From Heterohyrax brucei (taxonomy: Eukaryota; Chordata; Mammalia; Hyracoidea; Procaviidae): a DNA stretch of 64,000 nt. Made by a program: the position numbers and the translations under genes. The notes beneath the pieces are model-generated. The model was not told the origin of the DNA, ran no database searches, and saw only the letters and a list, made by a program, of their open reading frames with translations. The stretch is from positions 42,458,501 to 42,522,500 of the forward strand of contig CM053164.1 of the NCBI GenBank assembly GCA_028571685.1. Direction: 5' to 3'. Positions 43,600 through 56,650 of this stretch are shown one piece after another (position 1 is the first letter of the stretch; each line of letters opens with the position of its first letter).

Positions 43600-46006
43600 T
43601 GGGTCTTTTTTTTTTTTTTTTGCAGATGGTTATCCAGTTATACTGACAGCATTTGTTAATGAGACTGTCTTTTCTGCAATTTATGGATTTGGGACCTTTG
43701 TCAAATATCAGCTGTTCATAGGTGGATGATGTTACATCTGGATTCTCAATTTTGTTCCACTGATTTGTGTATCTGTTTTTGTACCAGAACTAGTGTTTTT
43801 GACTATCATAGCAGTGTAGTAGATTCTCAACTCAGGTAGGGTGAGGCCTCCCACTTTGTTCTTCTTCATAATGCTTTAGTTATACAAGGCTTCTTCCCTT
43901 TCTATATGTAGATAGTGATTTTTTTTCTCCATCTCATTAAAAAAGCCACTGGAATTTATATTGGGATTGCATTGTATCTATAAATTGCTTTGGGTAGAAT
44001 AGACATTTTGACATTGCTAAGTCTTCCTATCCATGAACAAGGTAGATTTCTCCACTTATGTAGGTCTCTTTTGATTTCTTTCAGTAGAGTCTTGTAATTT
44101 TCTTTGTATAGGTCTTTTACATCTCTGGTTAGATTTTGCCAAGGTATTTTATCTTTTGGGGGGCTTTTGTAAATGATAATGATATGGTGTCTTCCTCTTT
44201 GATGATCTCTTAGTTGGTGTAAAGGAATCCATCTGGCTTATGTATGTTTATCTTGTGACCTGATACTTTGCTGAACTCTTCTATTATTTCCAGTAGCTTT
44301 TGTAGATTCGTTAGGATTTTCTGTGTATAAAATGATATTACCTGCAAATAGGGATAGTTTTACTTATTTGTCGCCAATTTAGATGCATTTTTTTTTTCTT
44401 TATCTTGCCTGATTACTCTGGCCGGAACCTCCAGGACTCTGTGGAGTAAGAGTGGTGACAATGGACATCCTTGTCTGGTTCTTGTTCTTAAGAACAAGAC
44501 TCTCCATTTAGTATGATGTTGGCCATTGGCTTTGTGTAGATGTCCTTTATTATGCTGAGGATTTCTGTTCTATTCCTATTTCGTTGACAGTTTTAAACAT
44601 GAACGGGAGTTGGGCTTTGTCAAATGCCTTTTCTGCATCAACTGATCAAAATCAAGTGGTTCTCGTGTTTTGATCTATTTACGAAGTTTAGTGCATTAAT
44701 TGTTGTCTGATGTTGAGCCATCCTTTCATATCTGGTATGAGTCACATTTGGTCTTGCTGAATTATGTTTTTGATAGATTGTTGAATTTTATTGCCTAAAA
44801 TTTGTTAAGAATTGTTGTATCTAAGTTAATGATGGATACTGGTCTGTAATTTTCCTTTTTAGTACTATCTTTACATGATTTTCATGTCAGGTTAACACTG
44901 GCTGTATAGAATTTGGGAATATTCCACCGTTTTCTATGCTATAGAATACCTTTAGTAATAGTGTTGTTAACTGTTTTCTAAACGTTTAGTAGAATTTTCC
45001 AGCAAAGCCATCAGGGTCAGGGCTTTTCTTAGTTGGGACTTTCTTAAATGACCTTTTCAATCTCTTCTTTTATGATGGGTTTCTTCAGTTGTACTTCTGT
45101 TTGTGCTAGTTTGGGTAAGTGATGTGTTTCTAGAAATTTGTCCATTTCTTCTAGGATTTTAATTTTATTAGAGTACAATTTTTTATGCTATTCAGCTATG
45201 ATTTTTTAAATTTCAGTTAGGTCTGTTGTGATATCGCCCATGTCACTTTTTATTCAGTTTATCTGCTTCCTCTCTTGTTTTTCTTTGCCAGTTTGTTCAA
45301 TGGTTTATAAGTTTTGTTGATCTTTTCAAAAGAGCAGCTTTTGGTCTTGTTAACTCTTTCAATTTTTTAAAAATTATTGTTCTCAAATTCATTTAGTTGT
45401 TCTCTGATTTTTATTATTTACTTGCTACTGGTGCCCAATGGGTTGTTTTACTGATCCCTTTCCACTCATTCAAGTTGTAGAGTTAATTCTTTGACTGGGA
45501 CTGTTTCTTATTTTTGGATGTATGCATTTATTGAAATAAATTGACCTCTGAGCACTGCTTTTGCTGGGTCCCATAGCTTCCAGTAGGATGTACTTTTATT
45601 CTCTTGATTTTATGAATTTCTTTATTCCATTCTTGATTTCCTCTTAGAACCCAGTCATTTTGAGCAACATACTGTTCAGTTCCCATATGTTTGAACTTTT
45701 GCCTCCTTTTTTTCCGTCATCAATTTCTACTTTTATGGATTTATGGTCTGAAAATTCTTTGTAGTATTTCAGTGCTTTGAACTTTGTTAAGGACTGTGTT
45801 GTGGCCAAACATGTGGTAATTTCCAGAGAATGTTCCATGTTCCATGTGTGTTATAAAAAAAGTGTACTTGACTGCTGTTGGGTGGAGTGTTCTGTGTATG
45901 TCTATGAGGCCAAGTTGGTTGACCATAGCATTTAGATCTCCTCTGTCTTTACTAGGCTTTTTTCCTGGATATTCTGTGCTTCACTGAGACTGGTATATTG
46001 AAGTTC

Positions 46007-46469
46007 CCTACTGTCTTAGTCACCTGGTACTGCTCTAACAGAAAATACCATGAGTGGAAGGCTTTATGAAGAGAAATTTTATTATCACAGCCTGGTAAGC
46101 GACAAATCCATTTCTGAGTTGCAAATCCACTCAATAAGAGAAATTATCACAGTGCGGTAGGTTGAGTCCAAATTCAAGGAGAACATCTCGGCACAGGAAC
46201 CTCAGGTCCAAAGTACATGCTCTGCTCTCGGTGCTGCTTCCTTGGTGATGCAAGGTTCTCCACTTCCTCTGCTCACTTCTCTCCCTTATATCCTACAAGC
46301 TTGTAGCTTCAGTCCTGCCTCACTAATACGATTGTTGTCCATTCTCCATCATCAGTTAATTCAGAGACAGGCTTCACAACACATGGGATAAATGGCATCA
46401 TATTGGGACAGCCAAGTCAAACCAACCCATACACTTTTGGGGGGACACAACTCAATCCATGACACCTAC
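46007..46469 (-). mobile_element. MaLR-type solo LTR with exact 5-bp duplication
   Basis: The element at 46012-46464 begins TGTCTTAGTCACC and ends CCATGACA. CCTAC is present at 46007-46011 and 46465-46469. The L1 endonuclease sequence continues across it, so it inserted after the L1. Confidence 0.93.
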
Positions 46470-47937
46470 TATTATTGTGAAGCTGTCTATTTCTATTTTC
46501 AATACAGTTAATGTTTGTTTTACATATTTTAGAGCCCTGTCTGTGATTGCATATTTAATATGGTTATGTTCTCCTGGAATATCAATGCTTTAATCATTAC
46601 ATAATGTCCTTCCTAATCCAAATCTATTTTATCAGGGATTGATAAGTGCCACTCCTGCTCTTTTTTGAATGTTGTTAGTTTACTTTTTTTTCCCACCCTT
46701 TGTTCATGCCTTTGAGCTGAAGGTGTGTATTGTGTAGATGGCATGTGGATGTATCCTCTTTCATCTTGCCACTTTATATTGCTGTGTTTATTCCATTTAC
46801 ATTCAGTGTGATTATTCATAGGTATGAGCTTAGTACTGTCATTTTGTTGTCTTTTTGTGAGTGTTTTAGACAATTTCTTTGTTCCATTTATTTTTCTGTG
46901 CTGAGTCTTTCTTCTTTATGTGTTTTCTTTTCATCTTTTTTCGATGTTGGTGGTTTTGTATTTGCTTATACTTCATGCTTTTCTTGTTTTTTTCATTTTG
47001 ATGCTTAGGATTGATAATTTCCTTTGTGGTTACCTTAATATTTACCCCTGTTTTTCTAAATTTAAACCCATCACTATTTTGTTTATATTGCCTTGACTTC
47101 CTCTCCATATGAAAGATCTGTAATTACATTTTCTTAGGTTTCTCTTTTTTGTTATAATGTTTACAAATGTTTCCCTGCTTTCAGTGTTTTGCGTATGCTT
47201 TATTTTTGTGATTCCTCTATTTGGGTTGGTATCCAATTGCTCTGTTCTATGTTCTTGTCTCAGGTTGTTAGCTGGTATTAATTGGTTTTCTAACCAAAAG
47301 ACTCTCTTTAGTATTTCTTGTAATTTGGGTTTTAGTTTTCACAAATTCCTTATGTTTCTGTGTATCTGGAAATGTCCTAATTTCACCATCATATCTGAGA
47401 GACAGTTTTGCTAGGTGTGTAATTCTTGGCTGTTAATTATTTTTCTTCAAGGCTTTGTATGTATCACCCAATTGTCTTCTTGTCAGCATGGTCTCTGATA
47501 AGTAGCCTGAACTTAGTCTTGCTGATTCTCCCCTGTAGGTTATTTTTCATATATCCTTAACCACTTTTAAAAGCGTCTCCTTATCTTTAGTTTTGACAAG
47601 TTTGCTCACAATATGATGTAGTATCTTTCTTTTGGGATTTACCTTTTGTGGAGTTAGATGATCACCTTAAATAGGTATCTTCTCAACTTTCATGATATCA
47701 GGGAATTTTTCTGTCAGCGTATCTTGACATTTGTCTCTGTATTTTCTGTTCTCCCCTCTTGTTCTGATATACTAATCACTCATAGATTCTTCCTCTTACT
47801 AGAATTTTCCTTAATTCTTAGTGTTTTCCTGATTTTTTAAAAATTCTTTTAGTTGATTTTTCCTCAGATGTGTTTATGTCATGTGTTTTATCTTCACCCT
47901 CACTAATTCATCCTTCTATTGCCTCAGTTCTGCTCCT

Positions 47938-48264
47938 TTAACTTTCTATTGAGTTTTCTAATTCTATAATTTTATTATTAATATTCTGAATTTCTAATCC
48001 TTGCTGCCTTATGCTTTGTTGCAGCCTGTTCAATTTGTCATTATGATTTGCTGCATTTTGCTTCATCTTCCACATCTCTTGAAAAGTTCTAAATATTAAT
48101 CTTTTGTGTTCTACCTCTGATAACTTTAGGAAGTTCTTGTCCTCTGGAAAATTTAGTTCTTTGTTTTGGGAGTTTTTTGAAGAGATCACAGTCTGCCCCT
48201 TTAAGTGTTTTGATATGGACTGCGGTTTCCAAACCATCAATAAGCTGTATTTATGTTTGCCCAT
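47938..48264 (-). pseudogene. L1 ORF1 N-terminal piece
   Basis: 108 codons from MGKHKYSLLMVWKP, with a long Gln, Asn, Lys and Leu-rich coiled coil ending NKIIELENSIES, as in L1 ORF1 RNA-binding proteins. The rest of ORF1 is broken. Confidence 0.7.
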
Positions 48265-49297
48265 TGTTTCCTAGGTTATTTTTCTTATATGTTTACTTTT
48301 CTTATATGTATTCAGCTCAAGTGTCCAGGTAGTCAATTTGCAAGTGTGTTGTGCAGACCTAGTGTCTTAGGCTTGGGTGACTGGTATAGGCACAGGTGTC
48401 TGGCTGCATCTACTGAGAACAGCAGGGAGATAGCAACTGTCCCTGAGTGTCTGTGAAGATGGTTTATTCCCTTATGTCTGAGTCTAGGTGAAAAAAGTTC
48501 CTGCCCTTATTTTCTGGCTTAGAGGAGTCCACAGAATTTTTTTTCACACCCTTCCTTGAGTTCTTTAAAATGTTCCCCTTCTGACTCTCAGAGAATGACT
48601 CAGAGTGGGCTTAAGGATTGCCACTTCCAGCCCAGCTAAAGGCACCATACTCCAGAAATGGGTGCATTGCAGAGAAGGGAGAGGGAGAATATCTCAGGGA
48701 AGACTTGAGGAGTTCCACTTCTGGGTCATTCAGTGGCATCAGGCTTCAGAGTGAGGCATAGTGCAAAGAAGGCAGGTGGAGCATTGTTCAGAGCAGGCTT
48801 GAGGAGTCCTACTTCTGACTCAGTTAATGGCATCAGAATCTAGCATCAGACACAGGATGGATAAGAGATGGGGGAGTTCCAAGAGAAAGGAGACAGGCTC
48901 ATCTCATAAAAAAGATTCAGATCTGTGTGTGTCAGGTTACATGCAGACTTAATTTTCTTCAATCTGGCACTGTCTCTCACTAGTTCTGAAAGCACAAGTG
49001 AATGTGGATTCTCTTGGCAATTACTCCTGCTTAAGAAGGTACCCACCAACATCCATGCTTAGATTACCATGCAGTAGCTGAGGCCATTCCCTGGAAGGTC
49101 AAATCTGTAGAATCCTATGTACCTCCAGCATTACTCTGCCTTCCCCAGTGCTCAGTCCAATTTCTCAACTTTCCTTTTGATTCAGGGCTCCTAGAATATC
49201 ATACGTACTGGATTCATTTGTTCTTTTGTGTCTTTGTTATTAGAGGGGTCACAGGAAGCATCTGTCTACTCTGCCATCATGACCCTGCCTCCTCTAT

Positions 49298-49425
49298 AGG
49301 GCTTTCAAAGCTGTGACCTCCAGAAGCAAATGGCCAGGTTTGTCTTCCAAGGTGCCTCTGAGTGGGTTTGAACTGCCTGTATTGGGGCTAGTTGTTGAGT
49401 GCTTAACCATTTGTGCCACTCAAGG
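49298..49425 (-). repeat. AfroSINE-related SINE, right part
   Basis: GGGCTTTCAAAGCTGTGACC, then TGCCTCTGAGTGGGTTTGAA and GTGCTTAACCATTTGTGCCA complete the SINE begun at 39618. The parallel copy at 52510-52735 has the same order. Confidence 0.85.
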
Positions 49426-50154
49426 AGAACTTTGGTAGGAAATCTAGTTGGTACAAAATGCTTCCATCCTGGAAAAAAGTGGAATTGAACTCACTGGTAA
49501 TCTAGTGACTGGAGTGCTATGGAGTGGGAAAAACAAACAAGAAGAGGAACCTGAGCCATCTTGTAGAACTAGGAAATAAACTCCAGAAAGAGCAAAAAAA
49601 TTAAAAGAAGGAGGGAAGGAAGAAGTGTTGGCACCATTCATACGGGACATCAGCCACTGGTGTGATTAACACGAGACACGACTTACATGTGTGAGATGGG
49701 ACACCACTTACTGGTGTGAAACAGGACACTACTTATGGATGTGATGTGTGTGAGACTGAGGTTGAAAAAAATCACACTGACAACAAACTTTTTGTTTGCT
49801 GTGGGCAGAAAAGGGACAGTCTCCTGCAAGTAGAGACTGACACCAGGTTTTATTCAGCAAAGTAAGTCTTCTGCTGGGAAAGTGAGAAAAGGCATCTTAT
49901 CAGTGTTCCTTACTTCAAAAGAAGAAGCGACATTCCCAAGGAGGAGGATGAGAAAGTCCTTGAACTATTTTCAGTAAGTGCTGTTTTCAGCGTGTAATGT
50001 TTTTCAGTACACTGGGACAAACTTGTGTCAAGGGCTTTTGCTAGGCTTTTGCCATTCTCAAGACAGGTCCCTATCTTAACACAGACCAGGTCAGGGTAAG
50101 CAAGATTTTACACTCTTTCCAAACATGTACATCCCCGGAAGGGAGGGAGGGAGG
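49426..50154. other. Unassigned
   Basis: No exon is seen. A loose direct repeat of GGGACAYCA-like units occurs at 49645-49740 (GGGACATCAGCCACTGGTGT, then similar phrases twice). Confidence 0.45.
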
Positions 50155-50335
50155 GCCACTAGCCATATGTGGCTATTTAAATTTAAGTTAATTAAAATAA
50201 AGATTTAAAATGCAATTCATTAGTTATACTAGCTACATTTCAAGTCCTCACATGTAGCTAGTGTCTATCATGTTGAACTGGACAGATACAGAATATTTCT
50301 GTTATTATAGAAAATTTGGTTGGAGAAGACCAGTC
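50155..50335 (+). repeat. MER5A-type hAT fossil
   Basis: ATATGTGGCTATTTAAATTT, CTAGCTACATTTCAAGTCCT and TGTTGAACTGGACAGATACA match MER5A phrases in order. Confidence 0.75.
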
Positions 50336-50514
50336 TAGACCACATACCGCAAACAGGTCTTTCAGTCTACTTGTATTTGGCCATGAAATCCTTTCATTTT
50401 TTCCTCAGAAATGTTTCTCATATACAGCAATCCAGAACCAGTGTTAGTGTCTTAATGAGAACTTCCTATCTTAGGCTATTCAAAGTCTTCTGACTGGTAT
50501 CACTGGTTCCATAG

Positions 50515-50655
50515 TGGTGAGGTGCTATGGCTGGTAACTCAAAGGTCAGCAGTTCAAATCTGCCAGGCAGTCTTTGGAAACTGCAGGGCAGTTCTACTCT
50601 GTCCTGTAGGGTCACTATGAGTTGGAATCAACTAGACATCAGTGAATTTGTTATG
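50515..50655 (+). repeat. AfroSINE, first of three in a row
   Basis: GTGAGGTGCTATGGCTGGTA to GAGTTGGAATCAACTAGACA, in sense order. Confidence 0.9.
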
Positions 50656-50769
50656 GGAGCTTAGGATACAACAGCGACAAAGTAGTCAAAACCTCTGCCC
50701 ACATGGAGCCTACATTCTCCTGGAAGAGTCAGTCAGAGATGGCTGCATAGTTTTGGAGCCCAGTGGAAA

Positions 50770-50905
50770 ACAGAAACCCTGGTGTGCAGTGGTAAAGCCA
50801 TATGTCTGCTAATCCAAAGGTCAGCAGTGCAGATCTGCAGGCACTCCTTAAAACTCTGTGGAGCAGTTCTACTCTGTCCTGTAGGGTCGCTATGAGTTGG
50901 GATCT
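50770..50905 (+). repeat. AfroSINE, second of three
   Basis: AAACCCTGGTGTGCAGTGGT, then GGAGCAGTTCTACTCTGTCC and TCGCTATGAGTTGGGATC. Confidence 0.9.
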
Positions 50906-50909
50906 TTTC

Positions 50910-51100
50910 AACAAGAACAGGTCTCCAAGGAGCTTGGTGACTCAGAGGTTAAGCGTTTGGGTGCTAGCCAAAAGGTCGGCAATTTGAACCCACCAACTGC
51001 TCCAGGGGACACAGATACGTCAATCTGCTTTCATGAAGATTACATCCTTGGAAACCCTGTGGAGCGATTGTACTCCTGTAGGGTCACTATGAGTTGAGAG
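50910..51100 (+). repeat. AfroSINE, third of three
   Basis: GAGGTTAAGCGTTTGGGTGC, CAATTTGAACCCACCAACTG and GGGTCACTATGAGTTGAG, with about 30 extra bases in the middle. Confidence 0.85.
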
Positions 51101-52079
51101 CATTAGTCTCCTAGAAAATTTTTCTAGACCAGAGCAGAAGTTCTGCCTGATAAAACAAAAACATGACAAACACACAGGCTCGTAAGGCTGATTGTGTCAT
51201 TCTGCTAAAGTAACTAAACAAAATCTCTCAGTACCCCACTGCCATTTCCCAGCCTTTCTTGACTCTCAAACTTCTTTCCCTGTCATACGTAATTTGTTAA
51301 CCCTCTTAGAAATTAAAAAAAAAGAAAAAATCATCTTGTCTCTTTTTCATAATATATGATCAGTGATTTTAAGTACATGATATTTTATTTTAAAACAGCA
51401 CATATTTTTTAATTGCAAAGTTCATTTTAATATAACCTTTAAGTGACACATGACTTTAAATCGGCTATAATAAGAATGACTTGTTTTGCAATACTTGGGT
51501 AACGAATGGCAAATCAAATATAATCTGGCTTAATCCTTCTATCACCTAGGTTGGTAAAATAAAGTGCAACATATATTTGTTTTTTTTTCCTCCCCGATCT
51601 TCGTGCTGTGTAATAACTCTGGAGTTTGTGCAGAAAATGGCGGTGGGCTAGTCCTCAAGCCACAGAGATGGTTGTTACTTTTTTGCCATATAACAGCAAG
51701 TATATTTATTTGTGTCTCAACCCCTCTGTGCGAAGATTTTTAAGGTACCTTTATTGAAAGCTCCACACTGCTACGTCTGAGCTCTTAGCAAACACAAGAG
51801 CTACTTTCCATCAGGCTCAGGACCCCACCACCAGGCTTATCTGTGAACTCACTTTGCTTTCCAATCTCAGGAGGTCTCTCTTGCTCCCTAAAGCACCAAA
51901 CCCCAATCCCTTCCTCTCTGACACAACTCAGCTTAAAAAATCCTCTGCAGAACTGGACTTATATGGCCCTTGTCTCTTAGGTTCCTGATAGTTTTTTCAG
52001 CCTCCAAAGACTATGGATTAGGAGAACCCAGACCATAATGTTCTCATGGCCTGGCTATCTTCCTTAGAGTAAAACCAAA
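51101..52079. other. Unassigned
   Basis: About 1 kb with no recognised exon or repeat. Confidence 0.4.
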
Positions 52080-52155
52080 AACCAAACCAAACTCACTGCC
52101 ATTGATTCAGGTCTGGCTCATGATGACCTTAGAGGTCAGAGTAGAATTGCCCCAT
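52080..52155 (-). repeat. AfroSINE fragment
   Basis: CACTGCCATTGATTCAGGTC and GTCAGAGTAGAATTGCCCC: only the 3' half is present. Confidence 0.78.
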
Positions 52156-52509
52156 CCTTAGGGTAAGGGGGTGGCGTTAATTATTTTTCTCAGAAGGATG
52201 CATAAGTAAAAACAAAGCACGGTATAAATTACTCAATAGGGCACTCTGATATGTAAAATACATAAATACATAAAATTTTCCTACTACATATTTATGAAAG
52301 AAAAACCCTCTTTTTGCAAAACAAAAAAACATTTTGTAGTGAGGTGTTATTGGATACAACAAAAGTACAGATTCTACGTATACAGCTTGGTGAGTTTTGA
52401 TAAATTTTATATGCCATATAAGTAACACTCCAGTTAAGATACAGCATTTCCATTACCATAGAAATTTCCCCACTCAGAAACAACCTTTATTCTGATTTTT
52501 ATCATCATG

Positions 52510-52735
52510 AATAGTTGTTGTTAATTTCCATAAAGCTGATTCCCACCCAAGGCAATCCCATGTGTGCCAAGTAGAATTGTTCCACAGGGTTTTCAAGGCT
52601 GTGAAGCTTCAGATGTAGATCCTCAGTCTGAACTCTGAGCATGTCTTCAGAAGTGCCCTTGCATGAGTACAAACCTCCAGTCCTCTGGTTAATAGTTGAG
52701 TGTTTAACCATTTGGGTCCTTCCAGGACTCCTCAA
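52510..52735 (-). repeat. AfroSINE-related SINE, longer variant
   Basis: TTCCACAGGGTTTTCAAGGC, CAGTCCTCTGGTTAATAGTT and GAGTGTTTAACCATTTGGGT match the variant split at 39618 and 49298. Confidence 0.78.
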
Positions 52736-52820
52736 CATGGATCAATTTTAATTCTTTTTTGGTGTGGTTGTTGTTGTTGAAAATACATACAGTAGAGCAT
52801 ACACCAATTTAACAATCTTT

Positions 52821-52848
52821 ATCCGACTCGACGGCACTTGGCATTGGC
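52821..52848 (+). repeat. Orphan SINE-tail motif
   Basis: ATCCGACTCGACGGCACTTG, then GCATTGG, without any SINE body. It resembles the inserts at 29445 and 30215. A flanking duplication is not clear. Confidence 0.5.
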
Positions 52849-52849
52849 A

Positions 52850-54120
52850 GATGTACAATTCTTTTCTTGTTGTTCTTTAGATGAGGGTTTACAGAGTGAA
52901 GTAGTCTCATTTAATGATTAACACATTTTTTTATGACACTCGTTGACAACCCCATAACATGCCAACAGTTTCCCTTCTCAACCTTGGGTTCCACATTACC
53001 AGCTTTCCTGTTCCTTCATTCCTTCCAATCCTTTCCACTGATCTGCTGTGCCCCTTTTGTCTTGATTTGTTTATGGACCTGTCTAATTTTTGTCTGAAAG
53101 GCGAACCTCAGGAGTGACTTCATTACTGAGTTGAAAGGGTATCCAGGGGCCATACTCTCAGGGTTTCTCCAGTCTCTGTCAGGGCAGTAAATCTGGTCTT
53201 TCTTTTTGAGTTAGAATTTTGTTCTATTTTTTTATTCAGCCCTTTTCAAGACTCTCTGTTGTGGTGTCTTTAAAAGAGTCTGTGGTGGTAGCCGGGCGCC
53301 ATGTAGTTGCTCTGGACTCCGTCTGGTAGAGGCCGTTGTAAATGTGGTCTAGTAGTCTTTTGGACTAATCTTTCCCTTGTACCTTTAGTCTTCTTTGTTT
53401 TTCTTAGGTCCTGAAGGAGTGAGACCAGTAGAGTATCTTAGTTGGCCACTCACTGGCTTTTAAAGCCTCAGATACTACTCAAGAAAGAATGTAGAACATT
53501 TCTTTATAAACTATGTTATGCCAGTTGAGCTAGGTGTTCCCCAAACCATGGTCCCCACAGCCTTCTATCCAGAGATTTGAACCCTCAGGGAGTTCAGACA
53601 AGTCTATGGAGCTTCCATGACCTTGCCTTGTAAAATTTGCCCTGGCTTCCACAGCACTATGCACTGTCTTACCCTTCATCAAAGTTACCACTTGTTTATT
53701 GTCTATTTAGTGTTTTTCCAACCCTACCCCTCCCCTCCCTTGTAACCATTAAAGATTATTTATTTTTATGTGTAAACATTTTCATGAGTTTTTACAGTAG
53801 GGAACTCCTGTGTTATTTGTACTTTCATGATTGACTTATTTCACACACCACAATGCTCTCCAGTTTCCTGCAGATTATGAGATGCTTCACAGATTCATCA
53901 TTGGTCTTTATAGTTGTGTAGTACTCCATTGTGTGTATATACCACAGTTTGTTGTCCATTCATCTACTGATGGGCATCTAGGTTGTTTTCACCTTTTTGC
54001 TGTTGTGGGCAATGCTACAGTAAAGATGGCTGCACATAAATCTATTCACATGATGACTCTTTTGTTTTCTAGGATCTATTCCTAGAAGTGGGATTGCCAC
54101 CTTTGGATTCCCTTAATGGT
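52850..54120 (-). mobile_element. 5'-truncated L1, 3' region and ORF2 end
   Basis: 3' untranslated region to about 53600, then antisense ORF2 end (CATTGTGTGTATATACCACA, ACTGATGGGCATCTAGGTTG). It is broken at 54120 by another L1 tail. Confidence 0.8.
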
Positions 54121-54783
54121 ATTATTTTTATTATGATTGAATGAAAATATACATCCCCATATAAATTTTCATGCTGACCTACATGCAGCTTCCACTGCTC
54201 TCACTGCAGAGTGACAGCACACTCTTCCTTTCTGCTCCATACATGACTTATCTTCCCAACAATCTCCTATCTTCTCCTCTCCACCCATTCCCCTTCCTCC
54301 AGTATGAGGTCAACGGGACGATCTCCTATAGATGCTTAGAACCATAAAGTGCCCACACAATATGGTCACTCTGCGTCACCAAGTCCAATCCATTGCTGTC
54401 TGAAAAGTTGACCTTCAGTATGATTTACGGACAGGGGCAGTATCAGGGCCAGGGGCCACGTTCCCAGGAGAACTCTGAGGCCCCTGGACCATCAATTGCC
54501 ATCTTTTAGTGGAGATCTCTGGGTGCACCCCTATTTATACTTGTCTTGCCAGTGAGACTCAACTTTGTGAGCTCCATCGTGGCTATCACTGGTGGTGGCC
54601 AGGCACCATCTGGTTCTTCTGGTCACAAGTTGATGTAGACATCCACTCACGTGGGTCTCTCTGTCTTCTGGATTCTCTTTCCCCTATGTTGTTATGGACC
54701 TTGGTGATCATCTATTCCTGCTGTGTTGCGACCATTTGCTGTACCCTCATTTGGCAGCTTGGCAGCTTTTAAGACCCCAGATC
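54121..54783 (-). repeat. L1 3' untranslated region
   Basis: TTATTATGATTGAATGAAAA to TTGGCAGCTTTTAAGACCCC, as at 11705 and 41645. No ORF2 is attached. Confidence 0.85.
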
Positions 54784-55842
54784 TTAGTTACTGCAGTTTT
54801 GTAAACAAATCACAATAAATGTAGAGTGTAAGTCTCTCAATTTTGTTTCTTTCTTCAAGATTATCTTGACTACATAAAGGCATTTTTAAAAATTTTTATT
54901 TATTGTGATTGAGTGAAAGTGTACACTCCAGTTTAAATTTGCATGCCCACCTATGTGCAACTCCTACCGCTCTCCTTTCCTGGTGACAGCATATTTCTTC
55001 TTTCTGTTCTATACAAGTCATATCGTCTTAACAATCTCCTGTCCCCTTTCCTCCACCCTCTCCACTCCCCTCTAGTAAGAGGCCAGTAGGACGACATCCT
55101 ATAGATGCACAGAACCATAAAGTGCACACACGATCTGGTCACTCTGTGTTACCGAGTCCAGTCCATTCCTGTCTGAGGAGTTGACCTCCTTACAGATCTA
55201 CGATCAAGGGCAGCACCAGGTCTAGGGGCCATGCTCCCTGGGGAATCCTAGGACTTTGAACTATCAATTGCGGTCTTTTAGTGGAGTTCTTGGGGGGCAC
55301 CCCTTCTTGTTCTTGTGTTGCCACTTGGACTAGGCCTCTTTTTTTTTAATATTCATATGAGCCTCAGAATTGGCTTGTCAATCTCCTCAAAATGTTTTAT
55401 GGGATTTTGGTTGAGAGCACCTTGATATTACAGATCAATCTGGGAAGAATTGATGTGTTTACAATACTGAGTTTTCTGATCCATAAGCATGGTGTATCCC
55501 CCATTTATTTATATCCTCTGTTATTTCTTTTCTATTTTGTCAGTGTTTTGAAAATTTCAATGCTCCATCTTTTTTTAGATTTATTCTTGGACATTTTATT
55601 TTACTGTAAATTATATCATTTACAGTTTTTAAATTTTTAATTTGTTACTTTTATGTAAAACAATCAGTTTATTACAATTCATAGATTTTCCTAATTAATT
55701 AACTTTAATAGTTTTTATAGTCTTTTCTACAAACACAATTATATCATTTGAAAATAATCTTAGATTTATTTCTAAATGTCAAGTCCTTATACTTCTTTCC
55801 CCTTATTGCATTGGTGTCTTACTCTGGGCTCTAGAAAGGCAG
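54784..55842 (-). repeat. Old L1 ORF2 split by a younger L1 tail
   Basis: Old L1 phrases occur at 54784-54890 and resume at 55345 (CAGATCAATCTGGGAAGAAT, GTGTATCCCCCATTTATTTA). Between them, 54891-55344 is an L1 3' untranslated region. Confidence 0.75.
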
Positions 55843-55844
55843 AC

Positions 55845-56650
55845 AACTGAAGTCTATAAATATAAAAGTTGTCAATGATTTCACTTTACTGGAATCTGCA
55901 ATCAACACACATAGTAGCAGCGATAAAAAAAATCAAAAGATACCTTGCGTTGGACAAATCTGCTGCAAAAGACCTTTTTAAATTATTAAAAAGCAAAGAT
56001 ATGGCTATTAGGACCGAGGTACACCTGATCCAAGCCTGTTTTCAGTCACCTCATATGCATGCTGAAGGTGGACAATGAGTAAGGAAGCTCAAAGAAGAAT
56101 GGATGCCTTTGAATTATGGTGTTGACAAAGCATATTGAATGTACCAAGCCAAAACAAACCAAACCCACTACCGTTGAGTTGCGTCCAACTCAAAGTGACC
56201 CTAGAGGTCAGAGTAGAACTGCCCCACAGAGTTTCCAAGGAGGGCCTGGTGGATTTGAACTGCTGACTTTCTGATTAGCAGACATAGCATTTAACCCACT
56301 GTGCCACCAGGCTTTCCATTGAATGTCCATGTACTGCTAAAGGAATTAACAAATCTGTCTAGGAAGAAATACAGAAAGAATGCTCCTTAGAAGCAAAGGT
56401 GATGAGACTTCATCTCACATACTTTGAGTATGTTTTAGGAGGGCTCAATCCCTAGAGAAGGACATTATACTTGGTAAAGTACAGGGTCACTGCAAAAGAG
56501 GAAGACCCTCAACAAGATGGACTGCAACAATGGGCGCAAGCATAACCGTGATACTGAGGATGGTGTACATCTGGCCTGTGATTCAATCTGTTGTACATAG
56601 GGTCACTGTAAGTCAGAAGCTACTCGACAGCACCTAACAACAACAACAAC
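55845..56650 (+). mobile_element. RTE 3' end with AAC tail, interrupted by AfroSINE
   Basis: The sense strand shows GACAAATCTGCTGCAAAAGA, AAAGAGGAAGACCCTCAACA and an AACAACAACAAC tail, the 3' end of RTE. The SINE at 56143 divides it. Confidence 0.85.
56134..56326 (-). repeat. AfroSINE with 9-bp target duplication
   Basis: ATTGAATGT is at 56134-56142 and 56318-56326, flanking a complete antisense SINE inserted in the RTE. Confidence 0.95.

Larger units (their letters stand above)
39692..49297 (-). mobile_element. Full-length L1 interrupted by a second L1 and a MaLR LTR
   Basis: The outer L1 runs from its 3' end at 39692 to its 5' leader at about 49297, flanked by AGGGCTTTC at 39683-39691 and 49298-49306. 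Subtracting the nested L1 (41641-43599) and LTR (46012-46464) leaves about 7.2 kb, the length of a complete L1. Pieces seen on the minus strand: ORF2 C-terminus (40500-41640), reverse transcriptase (43608-45600), endonuclease (45600-46600), ORF1 coiled coil starting MGK near 48264, and 5' leader (48270-49297). Many stops and frameshifts make it inactive. Confidence 0.88.

Noticed and set aside
49645-49745. Short direct repeats, considered as a CRISPR-like array or regulatory array
   Set aside because: Units are imperfect and few, spacing varies, and the genome is mammalian.
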